Positions 16,897 to 26,983 are shown, numbered from the stretch's first letter. The stretch is DNA of 64,000 nt from Chitinophaga caseinilytica (GCF_038396765.1 NZ_CP150096.1:4323001-4387000); one strand, 5' to 3'. The notes: generated by a model from the sequence alone, not told the origin. Made by a program: numbers and translations.

Positions 16897-19800
16897 TTGA
16901 CCACCTTGAGGAACCTGAAAACTGGAATTGCGCGGTTAAGTGCCTGTATCTGTATCTGTGCCATAATGCTAGTAATGCCCCGGCGGGCTTTCAGTCAGGG
17001 CGATCAATCAAAGATCGCCGTTACGATGAACAGTTCGTCTACGCTCAACGCGTGGCTGCACTTGCCGGATGATTACGGACAGACCACCCAGCAATATCCT
17101 TTGCTGATTTTTATTCATGGCGTCGGGGAAGGCGGCAACATCAATGATGTATTGCGGCACGGCGTTCCAAAAATGATCGCTAACGGTGCGAAAATGCAAT
17201 ACACCGTAGGCGGCAAACTTTTCAAATTTATTACGGTTTCACCCCAGATCGCGGGTGGCTGGGCCAACCAGCAAACGATACAGAAGCTCATCGAGGAGAT
17301 GAAACGGCTGTACCGGGTGGATGCGTCCAGGATTTACCTCACGGGCCTCAGTGCGGGAGGTTACGGCGTGCTGAACTATGTGGCATCAGGGAAGGAATTC
17401 TCCGACAACCTCGCCGCCATCGTGCCCGTTTCTTCCGCCCCGATCGACGATCCCAAGCTTTCCGGGCTTTGTAACGTAGCCGCCAGCAACCTGGCGGTTT
17501 GGATGCTTTGCGGAACGGACGACGGATTCCTGAAGTACCAGGTCGATTACACCGCCCGCATGACCGCCTGCAACCCGGCCGTAAAGCCGAAAGCCACGAC
17601 GTTCGCCGGCGGGCACGACAGCGGTTTCTGGGACAAGGCCTACAATACCGAGCACACCTATCAATCGCAGAACATCTATGAATGGATGCTGCAATATCAA
17701 AGGGGAGGCTCTACAGAAGAACCCCCTCCGGCTACGCCGCCCGTAGCCGACGTGAAAAACAGCAACGTAACGCTGACCCTTCCTGCTGCATCCGTGCAGC
17801 TCGACGGTTCCGGCTCCACCGCGCCGGGAAGCACCATCGCCAATTACACCTGGAAACAGGTGTCCGGGCCGGGGACCGCCACCATCGCAGGCGGCACCAG
17901 CTCCAAAGCGACCGTCAGCCAACTGCTGGCCGGCAAATACGTGTTTTCCCTGACCGTTACGAATGCTACCGGACAAACCAACATAGCCTATGCCAACGTA
18001 ACCGTAAATGCCGCATCTTCCGGTACCGACTGTGCAAACTGTAAAGTCGTGATCACCCCGGGAACGGATGGCGGTGCTTATATCAACGGCGATAATTACA
18101 ATGTCCAGCCCGGCGACACGGTTTGTGTCAAAGCCGGGAATTATGCCTATATCCAGTTTTATAACTTTACCGGATCGGCCACCAAGCCCATCGTGTTCAT
18201 CAACTGCGGTGGCCAGGTGCGTGTTGGCGACGGCGGCAACTACGGCCTCATCTTCAACAACGTCAAGTATTTCAAGATCACGGGCTCCGGAAGCGCCGAC
18301 AAATACGGTTTCCGGATCGATGGCGTCAGCAAGCGCCTCAGCACCGGGCTTGCCATGGGGAAAGGCTGTACGGATTATGAAGCCGAACGCGTAGAGATCA
18401 CCGGTTCCGAAGCGGGGCTCATGGCGAAAATCAATCCCGATTGCGATCCCATGAACCAATACCCGAACTTCGCGATCCGCAACGTGATCATCCACGATAT
18501 CTACATCCACGACGTGCTGGGCGAAGGGATGTACATCGGGAACACGGCGCCCAACGGCACCGAGACCCTTTGCGACGGCGTGATGAAAAACCTCCTGCCT
18601 CCCCGCATCTACAACCTGAAAGTATATAACAACATCACCGAAAACACCGGCTGGGACGGCATCCAGGTGGCATCCGCCCCGGAGAACGTCGAGATCTACA
18701 ACAACAGCGTGTACAATTTCGGTACGGTGAACAAGGGAAGCCAGCAGGCCGGCATCATCCTCGGCGGCGAAAGCAACGGGAAGGTGTATAACAACAAGAT
18801 CATCAAGGGAACGGGCAACGCGCTGGAAGTATTCGGCGTCGGCCGCTGTTTTGTGTACAACAATATCATCGCAGATGCGGGTTATGACGGCACTGTAGCA
18901 GGGCAGGACGCGCTGTTCGTGGACGACCGCCCCACCGATCATAACTTCAAACCCCTGCAGGTTTACATCCTCAACAACACGGTCGTTAATTCGGCCCGCG
19001 ACGGGATCCGCGTGTTGAATTCTTTCGGTACGATCAGCACCGGGAACATCATCCAGGGCAACCTCGTGATCAATACCGGTTCTGCCGCCCACGTAGCTGT
19101 GCAGAAAGGGATCGATGCGCTGACCACCGGCAACGTGACCGGCCAGGACATCAATGCCGCCGGTTTTGTAAATGCTGCAGGAAAGGATTTTCACATTACG
19201 TCCAGCTCCATCGCTATCGACAAGGGGCTTGATTTCAGGACATATTTCAATTACGATTTCGATGGACAGGCGCGCCCCCAGGGTGCGGCGTTCGACGCCG
19301 GCGCAGACGAATACTCGACCGCCGCGGCGAACAAGCCTCCGGTAGCCAATGCCGGAAGCGCCATTACGATCACCCTGCCCACCAGCACCGCCAATCTTGA
19401 CGGCTCCGGTTCTACAGACGCGGATGGTAAAATTGCCGCTTACGCCTGGACGTTCGTGTCTGGCCCGGCAACGGCCGCCATTTCTTCCGCATCCGCCGCA
19501 AAGACGGCAGTTACCGGCCTCACCAAAGCCGGGAGCTACGTTTTTCAGCTCGCTGTGACCGACGATAAAGGCGCACGCGCCACCGCGCAGGTGACGGTTA
19601 CCGTAGAAGACGCCGCAGCACCTCCGACGGTAAATGCAGGCACCGATAAATCCATCCGGCTGCCGGCAACCGCCTCCAGCCTGACTGGCACGGCTACCGC
19701 ATCCGCCGGCGCCACGATTTCCACTTACACCTGGACGCAAACCGCCGGGCCGGTGACCGCTACCATCGCTACGCCCGCTACTGCGAATACTTCCATCAGC

Positions 19801-22746
19801 GGCCTTACCGCCGCCGGCGCATACGACTTCCGGCTAACGGCTACAGATAGCCGGGGTACTTCCGCTTCGGACGTTATCCGGGTTACAGTGCTTCCCGCAT
19901 ACGTTGCCCCAACGGCCAATGCAGGTACCGCTATCAGCGTACGGTTACCTGAAACTACCGCCACGCTTACCGGCAGCGGTACCGCAGCCAGCGGCAGCAC
20001 TATCGAGAGTTACGCCTGGGAGCAGACCGCAGGGCCGGCCACTGCCGGCATTTCCGCCGCGGCTTCCGCCAGCACGGGGCTTACAGGGCTTTCTGCGACC
20101 GGGACTTATACTTTCCGGCTGACGGTAACAGACGATAAAGGACTTACCGCAACTGCCACCGTGAACGTGGTGGTAGTGGCCGCATATGTTGCGCCTACGG
20201 CGGATGCTGGTGGCGATAAAAGCATTACCCTTCCTACATCTTCCGTGACGTTGAACGGAACCGGCACTCCGGCAGCCGGCAGCACCATTTCGACTTACGC
20301 ATGGACGCAGACCGCAGGGCCGGTAACAGCCACCATTTCGAGCCCTTCCGCAGCTTCCACCGGCATTACCGGATTAAGCACCGCGGGCACTTATACGTTT
20401 CGACTTACCGTAACGGATGATAAAGGGCTTACCGCTACCGCCACAGCCAACGTTATAGTGGATGCCGCAAACATTCCGCCCACTGCGGATGCAGGCAGCG
20501 ACAAAAGCATCACCCTTCCCGCGTCTTCCGTGACGCTGAACGGAACGGGCACTCCGGCATCCGGGAGCACCATTGAAAAGTACGCCTGGACGCAGTCTGC
20601 AGGCCCGGTTACCGCAACCATCGCGAGCCCTTCCGCAGCAACTACCGGCATTACCGGTTTGAGCACAGCAGGCACTTATACGTTTCGACTGACCGTAACC
20701 GACGATAAAGGGCTTACCGCGACTTCCACGGTGAATGTAGTGGTTAACGCCGCGAACGTTCCGCCCACCGCGGATGCAGGCAGCAACAAAAGCATCACCC
20801 TGCCCGCGTCTTCCGTGACGCTGAACGGAACGGGCACGCCGGCATCCGGGAGCACCATTGAAAAGTACGCCTGGACGCAGTCTGCAGGCCCGGTTACCGC
20901 AACCATCGCGAGCCCTTCCGCAGCATCTACCGGCATTACCGGTTTGAGCACAGCTGGCACTTATACTTTTCGCCTGACCGTAACTGACGACAAAGGACTT
21001 AGCGGAACTTCCACGGTGAATGTAGTGGTTAACGCCGCGAACGTTCCGCCCACTGCGGATGCAGGCGGCAATAAAAGCATCGCCCTGCCCGCGTCTTCCG
21101 TGACACTGAACGGTTCAGGCACCGCAGCTTCCGGGAGTACTATCGCAAAGTACGCCTGGACGCAGACCGCCGGGCCTGTAACAGCTACCATTTCGAGCCC
21201 ATCCGCAGCTTCCACCGGCATCACCGGTTTGAACACTGCGGGCACCTATACTTTCCGGCTAACCGTAACCGACGATAAAAATCTGTCTGCTTCTGCCACC
21301 GCGAACGTGCAGGTACTTCCTGCCAATGTTCCCCCGGTAGCCGACGCCGGCAGATCCCAGCGACTCACGCTTCCTGTTAGCACCACTACCTTAACCGGCT
21401 CCGGAACAGCGGCATCTGGCAGCAGCATCGCTTCCTATGCCTGGGAGCAGGTATCCGGGCCGCGCACCGCAACGCTGGCTTCGGCGGGCGCTGCGAATAC
21501 GGGCGTTTCCGGTCTCACCCAGGCTGGCACCTATGTGTTCCGCTTAACGGTGAAAGACAACAAGGGATTGACCGCCACGGCCACGGTTGACGTGGAAGTG
21601 CTCGCTGCGAACGAGCCGCCTGTCGTGAATGCAGGCAATGCGCAAACGATCGTTTTACCGGCGACAAGCGCAACGCTCACAGGCAGCGCCACCCCGGCGA
21701 ACGGCAGCAACATCACAAAGTATGCATGGACGCAGGTTTCGGGGCCTTCTACGGCCGTGATCGCTTCGCAGGGATCAGCAGTAACAGCCGTGAATCAGTT
21801 GACGCAGACAGGTACGTACACCTTCCGGCTGACGGCCACCGACGACAAGGGGCTTTCCGCTTCAGCTACGGTTACCGTACAGGTGAACCCGGCCGCCAAC
21901 ATTCCTCCCGTAGCGAATGCAGGCGCCGATCAGCAGATTACGCTGCCGGAAAACGCTGCAGCGCTCAACGGACAAGCTTCCCGCGACGACGACGGTACCA
22001 TCGCAACCTGGCATTGGGCGCAGGTTTCAGGTCCGGCGCTGGCAACGATCACACTGCCGAACCAATCCAACTCTTCCGTTCAGCAATTAACCATTGCAGG
22101 CACATACATTTTCGAACTAACGGTAACGGATAACCGTGGCGCATCTTCCAAAGACCGTGTCACCATCACCGTTACTCCTGAGCCGGCCAAACCGCCGGTA
22201 GCCGATGCCGGGCGCGACGAGGAGATCAAGCTCCCCGAAACCGTGGCCACGCTCAGCGGCGGCGGATCGCGCCCTGCTCCGGGCAGCTCCATCAGCAAAT
22301 ACCAATGGACGCTCGTGAGCGGAGGAGCTGAAGGCGTGCATATCAGCGTACCCACGGCCGCACAGTCGTTCGTTGCCTTCCGGTACGCCGGTGTTTACGT
22401 TTTCAGGCTGACCGTTACCGACGCTAATGGCCGTACAGATTCGGATGAGATGACAGTGACCGTTCTCGAAGGGAATAACAGCCACAACGGGGTGAAAGTG
22501 GAACTGACGCCGAACCCGGTGCAGGATCAGTTGCGCGTGTCGATCAACCTTCCCGATGAACAGGCCGTAACCCTCAGGATTTTCAATCTTTCCGGCGCTT
22601 TGCAGGGCACTTACCAGTTCGGGAACATTATCAGCGCGGTGAAATTCGTAGATATGGGATCATTCCCCGGCGGCATGTACATTGTGCAGGTGCAGGCGGG
22701 GCCGTATCACCAGGAAACTTTCAAGATCATGAAAGCCAAATACTAA
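16897..22746 (+). CDS. Giant secreted protein: esterase, parallel beta-helix, about 12 PKD-like domains, T9SS tail
   Basis: The start must be non-ATG (TTG 16897 or 16906), because an in-frame TGA lies at 16882 and the signal peptide needs these residues. Order in the 1949 residues: signal peptide (to about 34); alpha/beta-hydrolase esterase with GLSAGG (Ser152) and GGHDSGFW; one PKD-like domain; a right-handed beta-helix (about 379-805) with NNS/NNK-type turns; eleven more PKD-like domains of about 95 residues, several nearly identical in DNA; and a type A T9SS C-terminal domain (VELTPNPVQDQL ... KIMKAKY). It is expected to be exported by T9SS and attached to the surface, acting on an acylated polysaccharide. 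The esterase is related to the one at 23977-24774. Substrate is inferred from the neighbouring EPS genes. Confidence 0.9.
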   Translation: MTTLRNLKTGIARLSACICICAIMLVMPRRAFSQGDQSKIAVTMNSSSTLNAWLHLPDDYGQTTQQYPLLIFIHGVGEGGNINDVLRHGVPKMIANGAKMQYTVGGKLFKFITVSPQIAGGWANQQTIQKLIEEMKRLYRVDASRIYLTGLSAGGYGVLNYVASGKEFSDNLAAIVPVSSAPIDDPKLSGLCNVAASNLAVWMLCGTDDGFLKYQVDYTARMTACNPAVKPKATTFAGGHDSGFWDKAYNTEHTYQSQNIYEWMLQYQRGGSTEEPPPATPPVADVKNSNVTLTLPAASVQLDGSGSTAPGSTIANYTWKQVSGPGTATIAGGTSSKATVSQLLAGKYVFSLTVTNATGQTNIAYANVTVNAASSGTDCANCKVVITPGTDGGAYINGDNYNVQPGDTVCVKAGNYAYIQFYNFTGSATKPIVFINCGGQVRVGDGGNYGLIFNNVKYFKITGSGSADKYGFRIDGVSKRLSTGLAMGKGCTDYEAERVEITGSEAGLMAKINPDCDPMNQYPNFAIRNVIIHDIYIHDVLGEGMYIGNTAPNGTETLCDGVMKNLLPPRIYNLKVYNNITENTGWDGIQVASAPENVEIYNNSVYNFGTVNKGSQQAGIILGGESNGKVYNNKIIKGTGNALEVFGVGRCFVYNNIIADAGYDGTVAGQDALFVDDRPTDHNFKPLQVYILNNTVVNSARDGIRVLNSFGTISTGNIIQGNLVINTGSAAHVAVQKGIDALTTGNVTGQDINAAGFVNAAGKDFHITSSSIAIDKGLDFRTYFNYDFDGQARPQGAAFDAGADEYSTAAANKPPVANAGSAITITLPTSTANLDGSGSTDADGKIAAYAWTFVSGPATAAISSASAAKTAVTGLTKAGSYVFQLAVTDDKGARATAQVTVTVEDAAAPPTVNAGTDKSIRLPATASSLTGTATASAGATISTYTWTQTAGPVTATIATPATANTSISGLTAAGAYDFRLTATDSRGTSASDVIRVTVLPAYVAPTANAGTAISVRLPETTATLTGSGTAASGSTIESYAWEQTAGPATAGISAAASASTGLTGLSATGTYTFRLTVTDDKGLTATATVNVVVVAAYVAPTADAGGDKSITLPTSSVTLNGTGTPAAGSTISTYAWTQTAGPVTATISSPSAASTGITGLSTAGTYTFRLTVTDDKGLTATATANVIVDAANIPPTADAGSDKSITLPASSVTLNGTGTPASGSTIEKYAWTQSAGPVTATIASPSAATTGITGLSTAGTYTFRLTVTDDKGLTATSTVNVVVNAANVPPTADAGSNKSITLPASSVTLNGTGTPASGSTIEKYAWTQSAGPVTATIASPSAASTGITGLSTAGTYTFRLTVTDDKGLSGTSTVNVVVNAANVPPTADAGGNKSIALPASSVTLNGSGTAASGSTIAKYAWTQTAGPVTATISSPSAASTGITGLNTAGTYTFRLTVTDDKNLSASATANVQVLPANVPPVADAGRSQRLTLPVSTTTLTGSGTAASGSSIASYAWEQVSGPRTATLASAGAANTGVSGLTQAGTYVFRLTVKDNKGLTATATVDVEVLAANEPPVVNAGNAQTIVLPATSATLTGSATPANGSNITKYAWTQVSGPSTAVIASQGSAVTAVNQLTQTGTYTFRLTATDDKGLSASATVTVQVNPAANIPPVANAGADQQITLPENAAALNGQASRDDDGTIATWHWAQVSGPALATITLPNQSNSSVQQLTIAGTYIFELTVTDNRGASSKDRVTITVTPEPAKPPVADAGRDEEIKLPETVATLSGGGSRPAPGSSISKYQWTLVSGGAEGVHISVPTAAQSFVAFRYAGVYVFRLTVTDANGRTDSDEMTVTVLEGNNSHNGVKVELTPNPVQDQLRVSINLPDEQAVTLRIFNLSGALQGTYQFGNIISAVKFVDMGSFPGGMYIVQVQAGPYHQETFKIMKAKY
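19612..21891 (+). repeat. Eight tandem 285-bp coding repeats (PKD-like domains)
   Basis: Units begin at 19612, 19897, 20182, 20467, 20752, 21037, 21322 and 21607, an exact 285-bp period (95 codons). Each reads like PPTADAGSDKSITLP ... AGTYTFRLTVTDDKG. The units at 20467 and 20752 differ at only a few bases, implying recent duplication or gene conversion. Confidence 0.9.
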
Positions 22747-22767
22747 GCGGGAAATCATTCCGCTGTA

Positions 22768-22802
22768 AAAAAATGCCCGGCCGTAATAGCCGGGCATTTT
22801 CG
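22768..22802. terminator. Bidirectional terminator between giant esterase and acyltransferase genes
   Basis: AAATGCCCGGC-CGTAATA-GCCGGGCATTT is a perfect 11-bp stem with A-rich and T-rich flanks, located between two convergent genes 56 bp apart. Confidence 0.9.
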
Positions 22803-23960
22803 TTATATGCGCGTCTGGACCACCGCGTAGCGCGATTTGATCCGGAGGAAATATTTTTCGAAGCATTCATATGACAGGTAAGCGATCCCGCAGGTGAGCG
22901 CCACGCAGGTGAGCGGATAGAGCAGCTCCCAGGTAACGATGCCCGGCGTATGGCCGAATACCTTAAGAAATACGATCATAACGAGTTGGCACACGGGTGT
23001 ATGGAACAGGTAAATGCCGTAGCTTACTTTTCCCATCGACTTCATGATGGGTTGCTCCAGGTGCAGGACACTGTTTGGGGCAACGGCCAGCAGCATGAGA
23101 TAGCCGAAAAGGAAGGCATGAATAAAATGGTCGAAATAATATTTGCTGAGCACAGGGATTTGCGCCACGCTGAACACGACCAGCGCCGTGATCAGCAGCA
23201 TCATCCATTGTACGGCAGGGGAGAACGCAGCCTGGAAGAACCGGGGGAAGCGGTCTTTGTTGAAAAGCAGCCAGGCGGCGAACATGCCGGTCCCGAAAAG
23301 CTCCAGCTTATCGAACAGCAACACGTAATTGATGCCGAACAACTGCAAACTGGTTACCGGGAAAAAATAGGGCAGCACCAGGCACAACAGTTTGCTGAGA
23401 AAGCCGATCGACAGTAAAATCACGAACAGCGTTTTCAGTTTGTTGCGGAACGCGGCAACCAGCAATGGCCATACCAGGTAAAACTGTTCCTCGATGCAGA
23501 CAGACCATGTGATTTCCACGATCCCTTTGTTGTAGGGAAAAAAGGCCAGCTGGATGTTGACGGCGAACAGGAGCAGGAACACGAGGTTGACAATCGTGGT
23601 TTCGAGCCCGATACCGGTTTCGATCCCCAATTTCGAGAAAACCCAGGGCGCCAGCACGATCATGCCGATGCCGTACGCCAGGTACAGCGGCCAGATACGG
23701 AGCATCCGGCGGATGTAGAAGTTCTTGAAATTGATGCGTCCCTTTTCCTTGTTCTCTTTGAAAAGGAGGTAACTGATGAGGAAGCCGCTGAGGACGAAAA
23801 ACAGGTTCACGCCCATACGGCCCGTATCTTTCAGCATATAGTCCATCCAGGACCAGGAGGATACCCCCTGTTCCGTCTTGAAATACTGCCCGTGATGGAG
23901 AATGACCAGCAGGGCGGCAATGAAGCGGATGGCGTCGAGGTTTTTAAAATATACTTTCAT
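22803..23960 (-). CDS. Acyltransferase family 3 membrane protein
   Basis: This 385-residue protein has about ten membrane segments and the OafA/NodX-type acyltransferase-3 pattern: LDAIRFIAALLVILHH (R-x10-H active-site motif), FFVLSGFLISYLL, FYIRRMLRIWPLY and TWSVCIEEQFYLVWP. Members O-acylate sugars using a cytosolic acyl donor. It is the last gene of the nine-gene minus-strand EPS operon, 16 bp after the esterase gene. Its likely role is O-acetylation of the repeat unit or polymer. Confidence 0.93.
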   Translation of the reverse strand: MKVYFKNLDAIRFIAALLVILHHGQYFKTEQGVSSWSWMDYMLKDTGRMGVNLFFVLSGFLISYLLFKENKEKGRINFKNFYIRRMLRIWPLYLAYGIGMIVLAPWVFSKLGIETGIGLETTIVNLVFLLLFAVNIQLAFFPYNKGIVEITWSVCIEEQFYLVWPLLVAAFRNKLKTLFVILLSIGFLSKLLCLVLPYFFPVTSLQLFGINYVLLFDKLELFGTGMFAAWLLFNKDRFPRFFQAAFSPAVQWMMLLITALVVFSVAQIPVLSKYYFDHFIHAFLFGYLMLLAVAPNSVLHLEQPIMKSMGKVSYGIYLFHTPVCQLVMIVFLKVFGHTPGIVTWELLYPLTCVALTCGIAYLSYECFEKYFLRIKSRYAVVQTRI

Positions 23961-23976
23961 TACTGGTTAACGTCGG

Positions 23977-24774
23977 TTATTTGCGGTACTGGAGCATCCA
24001 TTCGTAGATGTTCATACCGGTACCATGTTTATTAGCCGGATCGTAGAGCGAAATCCAGGAATGATGCCGGAAACCGGGCACAACCGTCATCTTCGCCAAG
24101 CCTGGGCCGTACTTGTTGGTACTGTCTACGTATTTCTGGCTGTCTTCCTTGAAATGCAATTCCTGGTCGCCTGCAAAGTACCAGCTATGCACCTTCGCAT
24201 CTGCGACCATTTTGAAGTTCTTCCGGTTTTTATCGTCGATGGTAGACACAGACATCGGCACCACGGCCGCGAACCTCGCGGAAAGCGCGGGCTTTTCCGT
24301 CAAAGCCATTACCGTAGCCCATCCGCCGGCGCTATAACCGGTCATGTAGATGCGGCTGGGATCGATGCGGTATTTGGCGGAAACGTCGTTCAGCAACCTT
24401 TCGATCTCGTCCGGCTTCAATCCCCAGCTGGGCGCCTGCGGTGAAACGACGATGAAGTCATAGAACTTTTTGTCTACCGGGTTTTTAGCCCGTATTTTCT
24501 TTCCACGGTTGAGCCAGTAGGGGATCCCTTCCAGCAGCAGTTTCCCGAGATCGTTCCCGGACTTGCTTTTACCGTGCAGATAGATGATGACCGGATAGGC
24601 CATTTTGTTGGAATGATAGCCTTCCGGCAGGAATACGAGCGAGCTCACCGTGCTGAATGCAGTCGCTTTCAGCTGAACGGTGTCCCTGGTTTGTTGTGCC
24701 TTAGCGGTTGAAACCGTCCACAGCAACATACTGATGAGCGCAACGGGAATATGCTTTTTTGTGAACCGTAACAT
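23977..24774 (-). CDS. Secreted alpha/beta-hydrolase esterase
   Basis: This 265-residue protein has a signal peptide (to about 26) and an esterase domain of the PHB-depolymerase/carbohydrate-esterase type: YLHGKSKSGND, FIVVSPQAPSW, TGYSAGGWA (nucleophile Ser148) and a C-terminal FRHHSW that may supply the catalytic His. It closely resembles the N-terminal domain of the 1949-residue T9SS protein; both end with NIYEWMLQY. It lacks a T9SS tail, so it probably stays periplasmic. It lies inside the EPS operon between a TolC-like gene and an acyltransferase. A role in removing acyl groups from the polymer is inferred. Confidence 0.88.
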   Translation of the reverse strand: MLRFTKKHIPVALISMLLWTVSTAKAQQTRDTVQLKATAFSTVSSLVFLPEGYHSNKMAYPVIIYLHGKSKSGNDLGKLLLEGIPYWLNRGKKIRAKNPVDKKFYDFIVVSPQAPSWGLKPDEIERLLNDVSAKYRIDPSRIYMTGYSAGGWATVMALTEKPALSARFAAVVPMSVSTIDDKNRKNFKMVADAKVHSWYFAGDQELHFKEDSQKYVDSTNKYGPGLAKMTVVPGFRHHSWISLYDPANKHGTGMNIYEWMLQYRK

Positions 24775-24785
24775 ACAATTGAAAT

Positions 24786-25487
24786 TTATTTTCCTACTAC
24801 AGTCTCGAGCTTCTGGCCGATAATTTCTTCCAGCTCGAGCCCCACAACGATCAGGTCTCTTTCAAGGTTGAGTTTTCTCACGCGCCCGTCGTTATATTTC
24901 TTGGAAATGGCGCTGTATTGTTCGTAAGTGACGCCGCCGGTAGCGAATTTGGCTTCAGCCTGGTCGAAAGCTGCCTGGTCTTCGTCATTAAGTTCCTGCT
25001 GAATGGAGAGTTGCTCTTTCGTGGTCACGTAATCCTGGTACTTGGTGAGCACGAGCGCGGTGATCTGGCGTTTGGCAACTTCCTGCTGCTCGGTGGCGAT
25101 GTCGATGTTGCGACGGGCGATCTTCACGTCGTTGGCTTTACCGATGAAGGAACCGAGGGGTACGTTGATACCTACGTTCCACAGGGGATAATAGAGCTGG
25201 GTGCCGTTTTGATTGCCGCCGAGATCACGCATTCTCAGGGTGATTTCGTTCAGGTTCATGCTGGCGGTCACATAGTTCAGCCAGTTGCCGTTGGCTTTGC
25301 TCAGCTCTGCCACGGATTTGTCGCGCTCCGCGGTACGGATGCGGATGGCGGGGTTGTTCAGCGCCAGTTCCACCAGTTTGTCTTTGATGGCCTGCTGGCT
25401 TTTGGGGGCCTGCTGCGGGTTAGTCTGCGCGATCGAAGACAGCGCGGAGATCAGCAGAAAAGAGAGAATAAATGCTTGCTTTTTCAT
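24786..25487 (-). CDS. Half-length TolC/outer-membrane-efflux-like protein
   Basis: This 233-residue protein has a signal peptide (to about 20) and long heptad-rich helices (residues about 115-225) typical of one TolC/OEP repeat, with FATGGVTYEQY and a Thr/Asn-rich beta segment. TolC proteins normally hold two such repeats (about 450 residues); this has one. It could form a periplasmic or outer-membrane channel as a higher oligomer, or an adaptor for polymer export. It overlaps the Wzy-like gene by ATGA. No Wza-type export gene is present in the window. Family similarity is moderate; role inferred. Confidence 0.65.
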   Translation of the reverse strand: MKKQAFILSFLLISALSSIAQTNPQQAPKSQQAIKDKLVELALNNPAIRIRTAERDKSVAELSKANGNWLNYVTASMNLNEITLRMRDLGGNQNGTQLYYPLWNVGINVPLGSFIGKANDVKIARRNIDIATEQQEVAKRQITALVLTKYQDYVTTKEQLSIQQELNDEDQAAFDQAEAKFATGGVTYEQYSAISKKYNDGRVRKLNLERDLIVVGLELEEIIGQKLETVVGK

Positions 25488-26983
25488 ATTGCATTTGTTT
25501 TAGAAATTTTTGAATTCTGATTTTGAGTTGACGCCTCCTCGATCCCGCGGAGGTTCACGATCATGGCTACGGCGCTGTAAAAGAACAGCGCGCCCGGTAT
25601 CTGCCCGATGGCCACCTGCGCATAATTCGCGATGATATATGCATAGATGCTGGCTACGATGCCGAGATATATAATTTTGAATTCCCTCGACCGGCTCCGG
25701 TAATAGTTCCGGATACCGGTAAAAAGGATCGTGAAGTAAATGGTACAGGTCAGGATCAGCCCCACCCATCCGGTTTCGATCGCTACGCGGAGGTAGCCGC
25801 TGTCCGGCGGGAACCCCGCGAGCGGGTGCTCCGGGTTGTATTCCAGGCCCAACACACCGCTGGTGGCCACACCGCCGCCCAGGGGGTGTTTGAAAATGTA
25901 CGGCTGTATCTTGGCGCGGTTCTCGTCGCGCACGTTCAACGATTCATCGTCAGACATCTCGAACGTGGAACGGATGCGATTGATGGTACCGTTGCTGTAG
26001 AACGGCCCGAATATCAGCACACAGAACAGCATCATGAACCCGATGGCGAAAAACATCGTCCTCCGGTTGGTGATGGTCATCAGCACGTACAGCGATAATC
26101 CCGCCGGGATCATGAAGTAAGCCGTGCGTGTCCCGGAATAGGCCATCCCCAGCGCCATGCACAACGTGGAAAAGAAGAGCCATTTCCGGTCGCGCTTTCT
26201 TTCCGCGTTCAGCAACAGGATGATGGAGAACACGACGCCGTGTGCCATGAGGATCCCGAATGAAGTGGGGTCGGAAAGGAAGGAGAACTTCCGGATTTCA
26301 CCACCCTGGAAATAAAGTTTGTAGCGGATAGGGTCAGACATCACCCAGTTCGTTTCGAACCCGAGCAATCCGAACCATTGCTGGTAACAGCCATACAGCC
26401 CTGCAATGGCAGACAATATTACCCATAATTTCACATAATCGATGATCGCCTGGCGGGTATGAAAGATGTGCAGGCCGATAAAATAGATCATGATGAAGTT
26501 CAGCGCCTTGCGGACCGTAAACACCCATCCGGCAACGGAGTACATCGACGGGTTGAAAAGCTCTACCATGAGGAAGCCGAAGTTAATGCCGTAGAGCAGG
26601 GTAATGATGTTGCTGGAATATTTCCACAGGCGCTCTTTGAGCACGGTTTTCCGGTAATAGATCCCCAGGAACGTAACCGCCAGCAACACATCGCAAACCG
26701 CACCCATGGGGATGGCATCGTCGGCGAACCGCTTGATGTAGAACATGAAAAAACCCAGCACCGTCACGATGTAAAAACCGTTGCGGGTGTTGAAAAGACA
26801 AATGAGCGCCACGGTGATGCCGATAAGCCCTGCGGCGATAACCAGCCCCAGGCGCTCGTCGATATAGCTCACGACATATCCGATCACGCCCGCCACCAGC
26901 GCCATCGCCACCCAGAAGTAGGGCGTGTCTACCAGCGAAGAAACCGTCCGGTTCCGAAGTATAAATGCGGTCAGCGCTTTCAT
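25484..26983 (-). CDS. O-antigen ligase/polymerase (Wzy/WaaL-like) membrane protein
   Basis: This 499-residue protein has about twelve membrane segments. A large loop with SGTRTAYFMIPAGL and the FKHPLGGGVATSG / PPDSGYLRVAIETGWVGL segments is typical of the O-antigen ligase/Wzy family (conserved Arg and the late H-x-G-like region). These enzymes polymerise lipid-linked repeat units on the periplasmic face. Its ATG overlaps the stop of a 34-residue membrane peptide gene (TGATG), so the two are translationally coupled. In this operon a role as EPS polymerase is likely. Confidence 0.88.
   Translation of the reverse strand: MKALTAFILRNRTVSSLVDTPYFWVAMALVAGVIGYVVSYIDERLGLVIAAGLIGITVALICLFNTRNGFYIVTVLGFFMFYIKRFADDAIPMGAVCDVLLAVTFLGIYYRKTVLKERLWKYSSNIITLLYGINFGFLMVELFNPSMYSVAGWVFTVRKALNFIMIYFIGLHIFHTRQAIIDYVKLWVILSAIAGLYGCYQQWFGLLGFETNWVMSDPIRYKLYFQGGEIRKFSFLSDPTSFGILMAHGVVFSIILLLNAERKRDRKWLFFSTLCMALGMAYSGTRTAYFMIPAGLSLYVLMTITNRRTMFFAIGFMMLFCVLIFGPFYSNGTINRIRSTFEMSDDESLNVRDENRAKIQPYIFKHPLGGGVATSGVLGLEYNPEHPLAGFPPDSGYLRVAIETGWVGLILTCTIYFTILFTGIRNYYRSRSREFKIIYLGIVASIYAYIIANYAQVAIGQIPGALFFYSAVAMIVNLRGIEEASTQNQNSKISKTNAI

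Noticed and set aside
17386..19740. Long minus-strand frame opposite the giant esterase/beta-helix gene
   Set aside because: It is antisense to a protein with clear domain structure, and its sequence shows no recognisable motifs.
19612..21891. Repeat array considered as CRISPR or satellite DNA
   Set aside because: The 285-bp units are in frame, encode PKD-like domains and have no unique spacers.
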